Part shown: piece by piece, positions 1 to 5,210 of the stretch
How the letters are laid out: every line of letters begins with the position of its first letter
Position numbering within the stretch: the stretch's first letter is position 1
Source: Bacilli bacterium
GTDB taxonomy: Bacteria; Bacillota_I; Bacilli_A; RF39; UBA660
DNA length: 7,275 nt
Reading direction: 5' to 3'
Assembly: GCA_900758495.1 (NCBI GenBank)
Contig: CAAERO010000015.1
Span: forward strand, 1 to 7,275
Notes under the pieces: model-generated
What the model was told of the DNA's origin: nothing
Seen by the model: the letters and a program-made list of their open reading frames with translations, nothing else
The model's database searches: none
Position numbers and translations under genes: made by a program

Positions 1-3
1 AAA

Positions 4-111
4 TTTATACCAATTTTGCATTTTCGGTATAAAAAAATGGTTAATTTGTCAAATTCAGCTACTAGAAATGCTATTTTCGACAATTTTTATGTCTGAATTT
101 GTAAAATTGTC
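4..111. repeat. Inverted-repeat-rich noncoding flank
   Basis: No gene is visible before the first CDS, but three perfect inverted repeats are packed here. TTTATACC (4-11) pairs with GGTATAAA (26-33). CAAATTCAG (50-58) pairs with CTGAATTTG (93-101). GACAATTTT (79-87) pairs with AAAATTGTC (103-111). The second and third overlap and are mutually exclusive as hairpins. None is followed by a T run on either strand, so they do not look like ordinary terminators. They may be operators, a processed 3' UTR of an upstream gene, or the edge of a mobile segment carrying the downstream nuclease; the sequence alone does not decide. AT-rich DNA produces some such repeats by chance. Confidence 0.4.
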
Positions 112-114
112 TAT

Positions 115-144
115 TTGCTTAATTAATATTTCTTTTGGTATGAT
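115..144 (+). promoter_or_regulatory. Candidate extended -10 promoter of the Rpn-type nuclease
   Basis: TTGCTT (115-120) is followed after 18 bp by TATGAT (139-144). The -10 is preceded by TGG (136-138), an extended -10 (TGn) element, as also seen before the TasA-like gene. The start would be near 151, about 20 nt before the AAAGGAGG ribosome-binding site. A TTGACA at 149-154 has no matching -10 at a usable distance and is probably fortuitous. Confidence 0.5.
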
Positions 145-185
145 GACGTTGACACCTGCATTGTACAGAACTAAAGGAGGTATTA

Positions 186-1061
186 ATGAAAGAAGAAAAA
201 TTTATAATTCCCTTATATGATACAACAATTAAGTATCTAATAAAGAGTAAAAGAACTGGTCCTATAATCTTTAAGTTATTATATTCTTTAACAGGAATAG
301 ATTTAACTGATTATATAATGATTGATCAAGAATTAAATACAGGTAATACTAAAACAAAGGATTATCGTCTAGATTTTCTTTTTAAGAAAGGTATGAGTCT
401 AATTAATTTAGAAATCAACTATGAACTTAGTGATTGGTCAAGAAGAAAAGGCTACAATTACTTATGGCGTTTAGCAGGAAGTGGTTACGGCACAGGTGGT
501 AAGTATACTGCTAAAGAAGTAATTCATATTGCTATTAATAATGCCAGTTTTAAAGAAAATAAGACTGCTACTTTATTAGAATATCGCTTTAAAGAAGATG
601 ATTGTAATACTATAATATCTGGTGTTAAAAGTTATGAGATTTATCTAAAAAATTATAGTGGTATCAAATATAATGGACATAATGAGATTGAAACTTTACT
701 ATCTATGTTAACAGCAACTAGTAAAGAAGAGATGCAAGAAATAGTAGGTAACTACAAGGAAGGAGAGATAATAATGAGTGAGTTAGAAAAATTAAGTTTG
801 AATGATGAATTTAATATTTACTATGACCATGAAGCAATCTATAAGAAAGATCTTAATGAAAAATATGATGAAGGTAGGGAATCAGGACTAGCAGAAGGCC
901 GAAAATCTGGCTTAGCTGAAGGCCGAAAATCTGGCTTAGCTGAGGGTTCTAATAAAGAAAAACTTGCAATAGCAAAGTTGATGCTTCAAGGAAAAGAATC
1001 ATTAGATAAAATAGTAAAATATACAGGCTTAAGTATAAATCAGTTAAATACATTACTTTAG
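186..1061 (+). CDS. Rpn family recombination-promoting nuclease / PDDEXK putative transposase
   Basis: This 291-aa protein starts at ATG after AAAGGAGG at optimal spacing. It fits the PDDEXK_2 (Rpn / 'putative transposase') family. The probable active-site residues are D63 in RLDF and E76 with N78 in LEINYE; N78 sits where the family usually has Gln of an E-x-Q motif. The family's Arg/Tyr-rich helix follows (RRKGYNYLWRLAGSGYG, 86-102) and then a hydrophobic strand (EVIHIAINN). Residues 229-254 are 8-residue repeats of the form EGR(E/K)SGLA, and the last 35 residues form a helix typical of the family's tail (AKLMLQGKESLDKIVKYTGL). Rpn proteins are DNA endonucleases that raise RecA-independent recombination in E. 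coli; whether this copy acts in mobility, defence or recombination is unknown. It is monocistronic, with its own promoter and terminator, next to sporulation genes. Confidence 0.85.
   Translation: MKEEKFIIPLYDTTIKYLIKSKRTGPIIFKLLYSLTGIDLTDYIMIDQELNTGNTKTKDYRLDFLFKKGMSLINLEINYELSDWSRRKGYNYLWRLAGSGYGTGGKYTAKEVIHIAINNASFKENKTATLLEYRFKEDDCNTIISGVKSYEIYLKNYSGIKYNGHNEIETLLSMLTATSKEEMQEIVGNYKEGEIIMSELEKLSLNDEFNIYYDHEAIYKKDLNEKYDEGRESGLAEGRKSGLAEGRKSGLAEGSNKEKLAIAKLMLQGKESLDKIVKYTGLSINQLNTLL
870..947 (+). repeat. Intragenic 24-bp tandem repeat in the Rpn gene
   Basis: Three in-frame 24-bp units lie at 870-893, 894-917 and 918-941, followed by a 6-base partial unit. The second and third are identical in DNA; the first encodes nearly the same octapeptide (EGRESGLA against EGRKSGLA) with different synonymous codons. 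Recent duplication of the last unit is the simplest reading. Because the unit is a multiple of three, copy-number change would alter the length of the linker helix without a frameshift. Confidence 0.9.
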
Positions 1062-1079
1062 TTAATTGTTTAACTAAAT

Positions 1080-1104
1080 AAAGAGATGAACAATCTCTTT
1101 TTTT
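1080..1104 (+). terminator. Rho-independent terminator of the Rpn gene
   Basis: An 8-bp perfect stem, AAAGAGAT (1080-1087) with ATCTCTTT (1093-1100), has a 5-nt loop and runs into seven T residues (1098-1104). It separates the nuclease transcript from spoIIIAH. Confidence 0.85.
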
Positions 1105-1115
1105 GCTGAAAATTA

Positions 1116-1146
1116 ATACATACCTAAAACTATTGGAACATATAAT
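1116..1146 (+). promoter_or_regulatory. Candidate sigma-E-type promoter of spoIIIAH
   Basis: CATATAAT (1139-1146) fits the CATANNNT -10 consensus of mother-cell sigma factors. A weak -35 candidate, ATACATA (1116-1122), lies 16 bp upstream. In B. subtilis the spoIIIA operon is transcribed by sigma-E, so the match makes sense. The short motif in AT-rich DNA and the very short resulting leader before the GAGGAGG ribosome-binding site keep confidence low. Confidence 0.4.
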
Positions 1147-1169
1147 GTACTGATTGAGGAGGCTATTAT

Positions 1170-1670
1170 ATGATAAAGAAACAGAATTTGTGGTTTTTAA
1201 CACTGTTTAGTTTAATTCTAGTGCTTAGTGTTTACTATATTACTATGCCGAATGATTTGTTAGTAGCAAAAAATGCAGCTACTGTTAAAAAAACAACTAA
1301 TAAAGAAGAAACAACAGTAAAAGAAAGCAATAACTTAACTGCACTTAGAGTAAGTAAGGAAGAAGAACGTGAAGAAGAAAAAAGTGATTTAAAGAAAACA
1401 ATGACCAAAGAAAATGCTACAACAGAAGAAAAAAATAACGCGTATGAGCAACTAAAATATCTAAATGAAGTAGAAGGAACAGAAGAAAAACTAGAAAAGA
1501 AAATAAAAGAAAAATATAGTCTTTCTAGCTTTGTTAAAATAGATAATAGTGAGATTAAAGTAGTAGCAGTAGCGAAGAAACATGATACTGCCCTTGCTAA
1601 CAATATAATGCGTTTAGTACAGGAAGAGTTTAAGCAAAAGAAAAACATTACTGTTAAATTTGAAAAGTAA
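1170..1670 (+). CDS. spoIIIAH: Stage III sporulation protein AH (SpoIIIAH)
   Basis: This 166-aa protein is shorter than B. subtilis SpoIIIAH (about 218 aa). The start is ATG with GAGGAGG 7 nt upstream. Residues 5-25 are a transmembrane helix with the family-typical opening IKKQNLWFLTLFSLILVLSV. Residues 35-75 are a charged, low-complexity linker. Residues 75-166 form the YscJ/FliF-like ring-building domain, with ATTEEKNNAYEQL, KIKEKYSLSSFVKIDNSEI and ALANNIMRLVQEEF matching conserved segments. In B. subtilis it sits in the mother-cell engulfing membrane, oligomerises and binds forespore SpoIIQ across the intermembrane space, forming the channel needed for sigma-G activity. Here it is a single-gene unit between terminators; no spoIIIAG precedes it. 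The linker is the part likely to have shortened. Confidence 0.92.
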   Translation: MIKKQNLWFLTLFSLILVLSVYYITMPNDLLVAKNAATVKKTTNKEETTVKESNNLTALRVSKEEEREEEKSDLKKTMTKENATTEEKNNAYEQLKYLNEVEGTEEKLEKKIKEKYSLSSFVKIDNSEIKVVAVAKKHDTALANNIMRLVQEEFKQKKNITVKFEK

Positions 1671-1672
1671 CT

Positions 1673-1704
1673 AGGATTTTACCCACAACAAAAATCCTTT
1701 TTTT
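1673..1704 (+). terminator. Rho-independent terminator of spoIIIAH
   Basis: An 8-bp perfect stem, AGGATTTT (1673-1680) with AAAATCCT (1691-1698), has a 10-nt loop and is followed by T residues 1698-1704. It begins three bases after the spoIIIAH stop codon. The candidate gerE promoter overlaps its 3' half. Confidence 0.85.
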
Positions 1705-1713
1705 CATATGATA
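1685..1713 (+). promoter_or_regulatory. Candidate sigma-K-type promoter of gerE
   Basis: CATATGATA (1705-1713) is an exact match to the sigma-K -10 consensus CATANNNTA. AC dinucleotides that could serve as the minimal -35 occur at 1685-1686 (18-bp spacer) and 1688-1689 (15-bp spacer), either side of the usual 16-17. gerE of B. subtilis is transcribed by sigma-K, so motif and gene agree. Initiation near 1720 would give a leader of about 35 nt. The motif directly abuts the T tract of the upstream terminator. Confidence 0.55.
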
Positions 1714-1755
1714 CTATGAATAAGTGCAAAGTAAAGAAGGGAAAGGGGATAAAAA

Positions 1756-1965
1756 GTGGTGTTAAAGAAGATATTAACAGTAAGAGAAAAAGAAGTGTTT
1801 GAACTATTAATTTTAGGTAAAACAACCAAAGAAATAGCAAAAATTTTAAAAATTAGTGAGAAGACAGTAAGAAATCATATCTCAAATGTAATGCAAAAAT
1901 TAGGTGTTAAAGGACGAAGCAGTGCCGTAGTAGAATTGTTAAGACTTCATGAAATTCATCTTTAA
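1756..1965 (+). CDS. gerE: Spore coat/germination transcriptional regulator GerE (LuxR-type HTH)
   Basis: This 69-aa protein is nearly the length of B. subtilis GerE (74 aa) and is a stand-alone LuxR/FixJ-type DNA-binding domain with no receiver. It opens with LTVREKEVFELLILGKTTKEIA (split here: scaffold helix near 7-18, then helix at 23-31). The recognition helix SEKTVRNHISNVMQKLG (34-50) is nearly identical to the known GerE sequence, and VKGRSSAVVELLR follows as the dimerisation helix. GerE is the last mother-cell regulator; it activates and represses sigma-K-dependent coat genes. The start is GTG, either 1756 or the adjacent GTG at 1759; AAGGGG at 1743-1748 places 1756 at good spacing. 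It has its own candidate sigma-K promoter and terminator, so it is probably monocistronic. Confidence 0.95.
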   Translation: MVLKKILTVREKEVFELLILGKTTKEIAKILKISEKTVRNHISNVMQKLGVKGRSSAVVELLRLHEIHL

Positions 1966-1988
1966 GTACCATAACGGTACTTTTTTTT
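1964..1988 (+). terminator. Rho-independent terminator of gerE
   Basis: AAGTACC (1964-1970) pairs with GGTACTT (1976-1982) around the loop ATAAC, followed by eight T residues (1981-1988). The left arm starts inside the gerE stop codon. Confidence 0.9.
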
Positions 1989-1997
1989 AAACTACAT

Positions 1998-2005
1998 CAT
2001 AAAAT
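1998..2005 (+). promoter_or_regulatory. Possible sigma-E/K-type -10 element before gerM
   Basis: CATAAAAT (1998-2005) matches CATANNNT, just downstream of the gerE terminator and 16 bases before the gerM start. No convincing -35 can be named because the upstream 15-20 bases are a T tract. It is supported mainly by gene context; gerM is mother-cell expressed in B. subtilis. Confidence 0.3.
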
Positions 2006-2020
2006 TTACTAGGTGATTTT

Positions 2021-2968
2021 ATGCTAAGACGGAAAGCTTTAAGAAAAATATTTATTACAACAATGAGTCTTTTTATCATAATGACTATTTACACTATACC
2101 AGTGGAAAGTAATATGAAAGTAACACCTGTTTCGAAAGAAATAGAATATGTAACATCTCTTGGAAATCATTCTATTTACTTACTTGATAATAATAACTAC
2201 CTTGTAAAAATGAAAATACTATTAGATAGCAAAGACTTAGTAGAAAATATTAAAATAATTATCAGTTACTTAACTGAGTCAAATTCCCTAAAATATACGG
2301 ATTCATTAAAACCAGTTATACCACTTAAAACTAAGTTGAATAATATAACAATAGAAGATAAGAAAGTAATACTAGATTTTTCTAAAGAGTTTAGAAATGT
2401 TTCTTCCAAAATAGAAAAAAGAGAAATAGAAGCCTTAGTTTATAGTTTAACAGAGTTAAAAGATATTGAAGAAGTAGAAATAAAAGTAGAAGGTAAGATA
2501 TATGATACCTATCCTAATAGTAGAGAAAAAATAACTTATCCTTTAAAAAGAAATTTTGGGATTAATAAAACTTATCAGTTTACAAAAACTAATGATATCA
2601 GTAAAACAGTAGTTTACTATTTAGAAGATATAAATGATAATTCTTATTATGTACCAGTTACTAAATATAAGAATGATTCAAGAGATAAGATAGATATAAT
2701 AATAGAAGAATTAACAACTGGATATATTTATGAACCAAATTTAATGAGTATAGTGAAAGAAAACTTGACTTTACTTGATAAAAGTATTGAAGATAAAGTA
2801 ATGACTCTTAACTTTAATGATGCATTATTTGATAGTAATGGAAAAATAAAAGAAGAAGTATTATATACAATTGGTTATTCTGTATTTGACAATTATGATG
2901 TCAATGTTATTTCCTATCAAGTCAATAATAAAGAAGTAGTAAATCTAGAAAGACAAAAAATGTCATAG
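2021..2968 (+). CDS. gerM: GerM-like sporulation protein with two GerMN domains
   Basis: This 315-aa protein starts at ATG with AGGTGAT at 2011-2017. Residues 8-26 form a hydrophobic signal peptide or membrane anchor after a basic MLRRKALRK start. Two GerMN repeats follow, roughly 50-165 and 195-308. The second is clearer: VVYYLEDINDNSYYVPVTKY, then the IDIIIEELTTGYIYEPNLMS helix and an LNFNDALFDSNGKIKEEVLYT segment. In B. subtilis GerM is a lipoprotein that helps assemble the basal platform of the SpoIIIA-SpoIIQ channel and is also needed for germination. Here no cysteine is present, so lipid anchoring is ruled out and a membrane-spanning or secreted form is likely. gerE and gerM are also close neighbours in B. 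subtilis as I recall it. The family assignment is firmer than orthology. Confidence 0.82.
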   Translation: MLRRKALRKIFITTMSLFIIMTIYTIPVESNMKVTPVSKEIEYVTSLGNHSIYLLDNNNYLVKMKILLDSKDLVENIKIIISYLTESNSLKYTDSLKPVIPLKTKLNNITIEDKKVILDFSKEFRNVSSKIEKREIEALVYSLTELKDIEEVEIKVEGKIYDTYPNSREKITYPLKRNFGINKTYQFTKTNDISKTVVYYLEDINDNSYYVPVTKYKNDSRDKIDIIIEELTTGYIYEPNLMSIVKENLTLLDKSIEDKVMTLNFNDALFDSNGKIKEEVLYTIGYSVFDNYDVNVISYQVNNKEVVNLERQKMS

Positions 2969-2983
2969 CTTATTGCCATTTTT
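2956..2983 (+). terminator. Probable weak terminator of gerM
   Basis: AAAAATG (2956-2962) pairs with CATTTTT (2977-2983); after one T/C mismatch two further pairs form (CA with TG). The gerM stop codon lies in the loop and the right arm ends in five T residues. The stem is AT-rich and imperfect, so termination may be incomplete. The -35 of the next gene lies in its right half. Confidence 0.45.
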
Positions 2984-3002
2984 CTAACCAATATGGTATA
3001 CT
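2973..3002 (+). promoter_or_regulatory. Sigma-A-type promoter of the TasA-like gene
   Basis: TTGCCA (2973-2978; 5/6 to consensus) is followed after 18 bp by TATACT (2997-3002; 5/6). TGG immediately before the -10 (2994-2996) gives an extended -10. The start would be near 3009, just before the AAGGTGG ribosome-binding site (3011-3017). This is a vegetative-type promoter, in contrast to the sporulation-type elements upstream. Confidence 0.65.
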
Positions 3003-3024
3003 TTCATTGTAAGGTGGTTATATA

Positions 3025-3573
3025 ATGGAAGAGTTGAAAAGTAAAAATCGTATTTTACTAGTATTAATTTTAGCCTTTTTAATTGTTATTGTTGCATTTT
3101 CTGTTTCAATTTTTTCTTTCACAAAAAGAGGAACAAAAGATAATATTATCAAATTTGGTAGTTTAGCATTAACATTAAGTGAAGGAACAGAAATAAGTCT
3201 TTCTGATACTTATCCAATGACTGATAGTGAGGGATTAGCTCTTACAGGCTATTCTTTTACCTTGGAAAACAAAGGAACCGCTAATGCTACTTATAGTATC
3301 TATCTAGATAACGTAGCCGTTGATACTGCTGATACAAAACTAGATGATAAATATATTAAATATGCTTTAGTTAAAAATGATAGTACAGCAACAGCTAAAT
3401 ACTTAACAAGTCTAGGTGATGACAAAGCAAGAGCTATTGATACAGGAGTACTAAATAGTGGAACAAAAAATACTTATAATTTAAAATTATGGGTTACAGC
3501 AGACATAAATGGTGATATTGCTAATCAAGTTTGGAAAGGAAAACTTAGAATTGCAGGAGAACAGGTTCATTAG
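3025..3573 (+). CDS. TasA/camelysin-like exported protein
   Basis: This 182-aa protein starts at ATG with AAGGTGG upstream. Residues 9-31 form one long hydrophobic segment (signal peptide or anchor). The rest is a beta-rich extracellular domain: FGSLALTL (44-51), then PMTDSEG (64-70), GYSFTLENKGTANATYSIYLD (split: strand 75-82, strand 89-94) and KLWVTADING near the C-terminus. The layout (short TM, 'G-x-L-x-L' first strand, NxGt/NxTY-like strand, size near 180-200 aa) resembles the TasA/camelysin family of exported fibre or surface proteins. I see no intact family signal-cleavage motif and no sipW-like peptidase nearby. It is paralogous to the truncated gene at the window end. It has its own promoter and terminator; a matrix or cell-surface role is inference. 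Confidence 0.6.
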   Translation: MEELKSKNRILLVLILAFLIVIVAFSVSIFSFTKRGTKDNIIKFGSLALTLSEGTEISLSDTYPMTDSEGLALTGYSFTLENKGTANATYSIYLDNVAVDTADTKLDDKYIKYALVKNDSTATAKYLTSLGDDKARAIDTGVLNSGTKNTYNLKLWVTADINGDIANQVWKGKLRIAGEQVH

Positions 3574-3585
3574 AACTTGTTTTTT
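3560..3585 (+). terminator. Rho-independent terminator of the TasA-like gene
   Basis: AACAGGTTC (3560-3568) pairs with GAACTTGTT (3573-3581), nine pairs with one G-U, around the loop ATTA. A run of six T residues (3580-3585) follows. The stop codon TAG occupies the loop and the first base of the right arm. Confidence 0.88.
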
Positions 3586-3642
3586 AGACTAATTAACTTT
3601 ATCAACCTTAACCAACTTCATACTTTATAATAGGTGAGAAGT

Positions 3643-3921
3643 ATGAACGAAATATCAATTAAAACACTTAATAATTTATCTAGTCTTAACCTAATAGACA
3701 TAAGAAGAAATTATTTATATGTAAGAGGAAGTCTTAAAGGAGCAATTAATATACCTTATCCAATCTTAAGAGAATATCCAGAGAAATACTTATTAAAAGA
3801 TGAAATCTATTACTTATTCTGTGAAAGTGGAATAGAAAGTAAAAGATTAGCTGATTATTTAACAAAATTGGGATTCAATGTATTTAGTATTAAAGAAGGT
3901 TATCAAGAAATGAAATATTAA
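3643..3921 (+). CDS. Single-domain rhodanese-like protein
   Basis: The protein is 92 aa from ATG 3643. A GTG nine bases upstream (3634) is in frame but lies within the AGGTG ribosome-binding site (3632-3636), so the ATG is preferred. It is a compact rhodanese domain: LIDIRRNYLYVRGSLKGAIN (17-36) with the usual 'DIR...GxIxGAxNIP' elements, NIPY at 36-39, and the active-site loop C60-E-S-G-I-E-S66, matching CxxGxxS with C60 as the persulfide-carrying cysteine. The C-terminal ADYLTKLGFNVFSIKEGYQEM closes the fold. Such proteins transfer sulfane sulfur from a donor to an acceptor; the partner cannot be told. It lies between the TasA-like terminator and the rmuC promoter and is probably transcribed alone; a TATAAT at 3626-3631 is too close to the start to be its promoter. 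Confidence 0.87.
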   Translation: MNEISIKTLNNLSSLNLIDIRRNYLYVRGSLKGAINIPYPILREYPEKYLLKDEIYYLFCESGIESKRLADYLTKLGFNVFSIKEGYQEMKY

Positions 3922-3950
3922 TTGAATAAAAAATATTTGTAATATATAAT
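3922..3950 (+). promoter_or_regulatory. Sigma-A-type promoter of rmuC
   Basis: TTGAAT (3922-3927), a 17-bp spacer and a perfect TATAAT (3945-3950) begin directly after the rhodanese stop codon. The start near 3957 leaves only a short leader before AAGGTGA. It is the closest match to the housekeeping consensus in this window. Confidence 0.7.
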
Positions 3951-3968
3951 TTAGTTAAGGTGATAAAA

Positions 3969-5036
3969 ATGGATTACATAATAATTGGACTATTAATAGT
4001 AAATTTAATATTATTAGTTATAAGTTTGATGAAAAATATCAATGAGCGAGAAATAACTACTAGATTACAAGCATTAGAAATAAATACAATGAAAGAGTTA
4101 CAAACTTTCAAAGATGATTTAAATGATAATTTGCATAAAGATTTTGAACATCTAAATGAACAAGTAGAAAGAAGACTTCTAGCAGTTAATGAACAAGTTA
4201 ATTTACGACTTGATCAAAACTTTGAAAAGACTAATAAAACCTTTACTAATGTAGTAGAACGACTTAGTAAAATAGATGAAGCGCAAAAAAAGATAGATGG
4301 CTTATCTAGTGATATTATTTCTTTACAAAGTGTCTTAACTGATAAAAAAGCAAGGGGTATTTATGGTGAGATTCATCTTAAACATTTAATGAGTAATATT
4401 TTTGGTGAAAAAAATGATAAAATCTATAAGCTTCAATATCTTCTTCCTAATAACACAATAGTTGATTGTATTTTGTTTGCACCATCACCTTTGGGAACTA
4501 TTGGTATTGATTCTAAATTTCCTCTAGAAAACTACCAAAGAATGGTTGATAAAGACTTAACTAAAGAAGAAAGATTAATAGCAGAGAGAAATTTTAAGAT
4601 TGATGTGAAAAGACATATTGATGCGATTAGTAGTAAATATATAATAGAAGGGGTAACTGCTAATCAAGCAATTATGTTTCTTCCAGCAGAAGCAATATTT
4701 GCAGAAATAAATGCTTATCATCAAGACTTGATTGACTATGCTTATAAAAAACGAGTGTTCATAACATCACCAACCACTTTAATATCTACATTGACAGTTA
4801 TTCAAATGATACTTAAAAATATTGAAAAAGACAAATACACCTCTATTATTCATGAAGAGTTAAATAAATTAGGTTTAGAGTTTGCTAGATATAAAGAACG
4901 TTGGGATAAGCTATCGCGTAGTATTCAAGCGGTTAATAAAGATGTAGAAAATGTATCAGTTACTACGGATAAAATAACTAAAAAGTTTACAGCCATTAAC
5001 CAAGTAGATATAAAAGCTTTAAAGGAAGAAGTCTAG
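3969..5036 (+). CDS. rmuC: DNA recombination protein RmuC
   Basis: The protein is 355 aa from ATG 3969. An in-frame GTG at 3960 is part of the AAGGTGAT ribosome-binding site, so the ATG is the likely start. Residues 1-20 form an N-terminal membrane helix. About 28-130 is a coiled coil (heptad-rich, with EQVERRLLAVNEQVNLRLDQ). The RmuC domain spans about 130-330: KARGIYGEIHLKHLM, GTIGIDSKFPLENYQRM, IMFLPAEAIFAEI and VFITSPTTLISTL match the family's GxxGE, DSKFP, F(I/L)PxEA and SPTTL motifs. The domain is nuclease-like (PD-(D/E)XK relatives). E. coli RmuC limits inversions at short inverted repeats and is longer (about 475 aa). It has its own promoter and is followed by two terminators. Confidence 0.94.
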   Translation: MDYIIIGLLIVNLILLVISLMKNINEREITTRLQALEINTMKELQTFKDDLNDNLHKDFEHLNEQVERRLLAVNEQVNLRLDQNFEKTNKTFTNVVERLSKIDEAQKKIDGLSSDIISLQSVLTDKKARGIYGEIHLKHLMSNIFGEKNDKIYKLQYLLPNNTIVDCILFAPSPLGTIGIDSKFPLENYQRMVDKDLTKEERLIAERNFKIDVKRHIDAISSKYIIEGVTANQAIMFLPAEAIFAEINAYHQDLIDYAYKKRVFITSPTTLISTLTVIQMILKNIEKDKYTSIIHEELNKLGLEFARYKERWDKLSRSIQAVNKDVENVSVTTDKITKKFTAINQVDIKALKEEV

Positions 5037-5055
5037 TTAGATTTGTTCCTTTTTT
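5021..5055 (+). terminator. First terminator after rmuC
   Basis: AAAGGAA (5021-5027) pairs with TTCCTTT (5046-5052). Inside, after a G/G mismatch, AAGTCT pairs with AGATTT (one G-U). Six T residues (5050-5055) follow. The rmuC stop codon TAG (5034-5036) is at the hairpin tip. Confidence 0.8.
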
Positions 5056-5085
5056 GTTACAAAGAATAAAAGTTGTACCCTAACT

Positions 5086-5121
5086 AATAAAACTCTTACA
5101 AAAAAGTAGGAGTTTTATTTT
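5086..5121 (+). terminator. Second, stronger terminator after rmuC
   Basis: AATAAAACTC (5086-5095) pairs perfectly with GAGTTTTATT (5110-5119). Four further pairs (TTAC with GTAG, one G-U) close a loop of six A residues. A T-rich tail follows. The long A tract in the loop gives no T tail on the minus strand, so it acts on the + strand only. It lies 30 bases after the first terminator. Confidence 0.82.
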
Positions 5122-5143
5122 GTCTGAAAATAAACATAATTAT

Positions 5144-5173
5144 TTGTATAAAAATATTAATAATTTGTATACT
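5144..5173 (+). promoter_or_regulatory. Possible promoter with direct repeat before the 68-aa membrane protein gene
   Basis: TATACT (5168-5173; 5/6) lies 18 bp after TTGTAT (5144-5149; only TTG matches the consensus). The octamer TTTGTATA occurs twice, at 5143-5150 and 5164-5171, 21 bp apart, i.e. two helical turns, covering both promoter elements. It may be an operator or a simple AT-rich coincidence. Confidence 0.4.
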
Positions 5174-5210
5174 AAAAATAGATTGGAATAAAGTATATTA
5201 GGTGAATAAT

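Noticed and set aside
149..154. TTGACA as -35 of the Rpn gene
   Set aside because: The bases 16-18 downstream form the ribosome-binding site region, with no usable -10.
894..941. CRISPR or other short-repeat array
   Set aside because: The repeats are contiguous, in frame, without spacers, and encode the Gly-rich linker helix common in Rpn proteins.
186..1104. Complete insertion sequence around the Rpn gene
   Set aside because: I found no matching terminal inverted repeats or target-site duplication on both sides; the inverted repeats at 4-111 have no partner after the gene.
949..1203. Minus-strand open frame overlapping the end of the Rpn gene and start of spoIIIAH
   Set aside because: It crosses a terminator, lies antisense to two well-supported genes, lacks a ribosome-binding site context and gives a low-complexity Leu/Tyr/Ser-rich product.
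1235..1648. Minus-strand open frame inside spoIIIAH
   Set aside because: It is a shadow of the Lys/Glu-rich + strand gene, giving a Ser/Phe/Leu-rich product, and SpoIIIAH on the + strand is clear.
3619..3631. CATACTTTA / TATAAT as a promoter of the rhodanese gene
   Set aside because: Initiation would fall within or after the AGGTG ribosome-binding site, and no -35 is seen at a proper distance.
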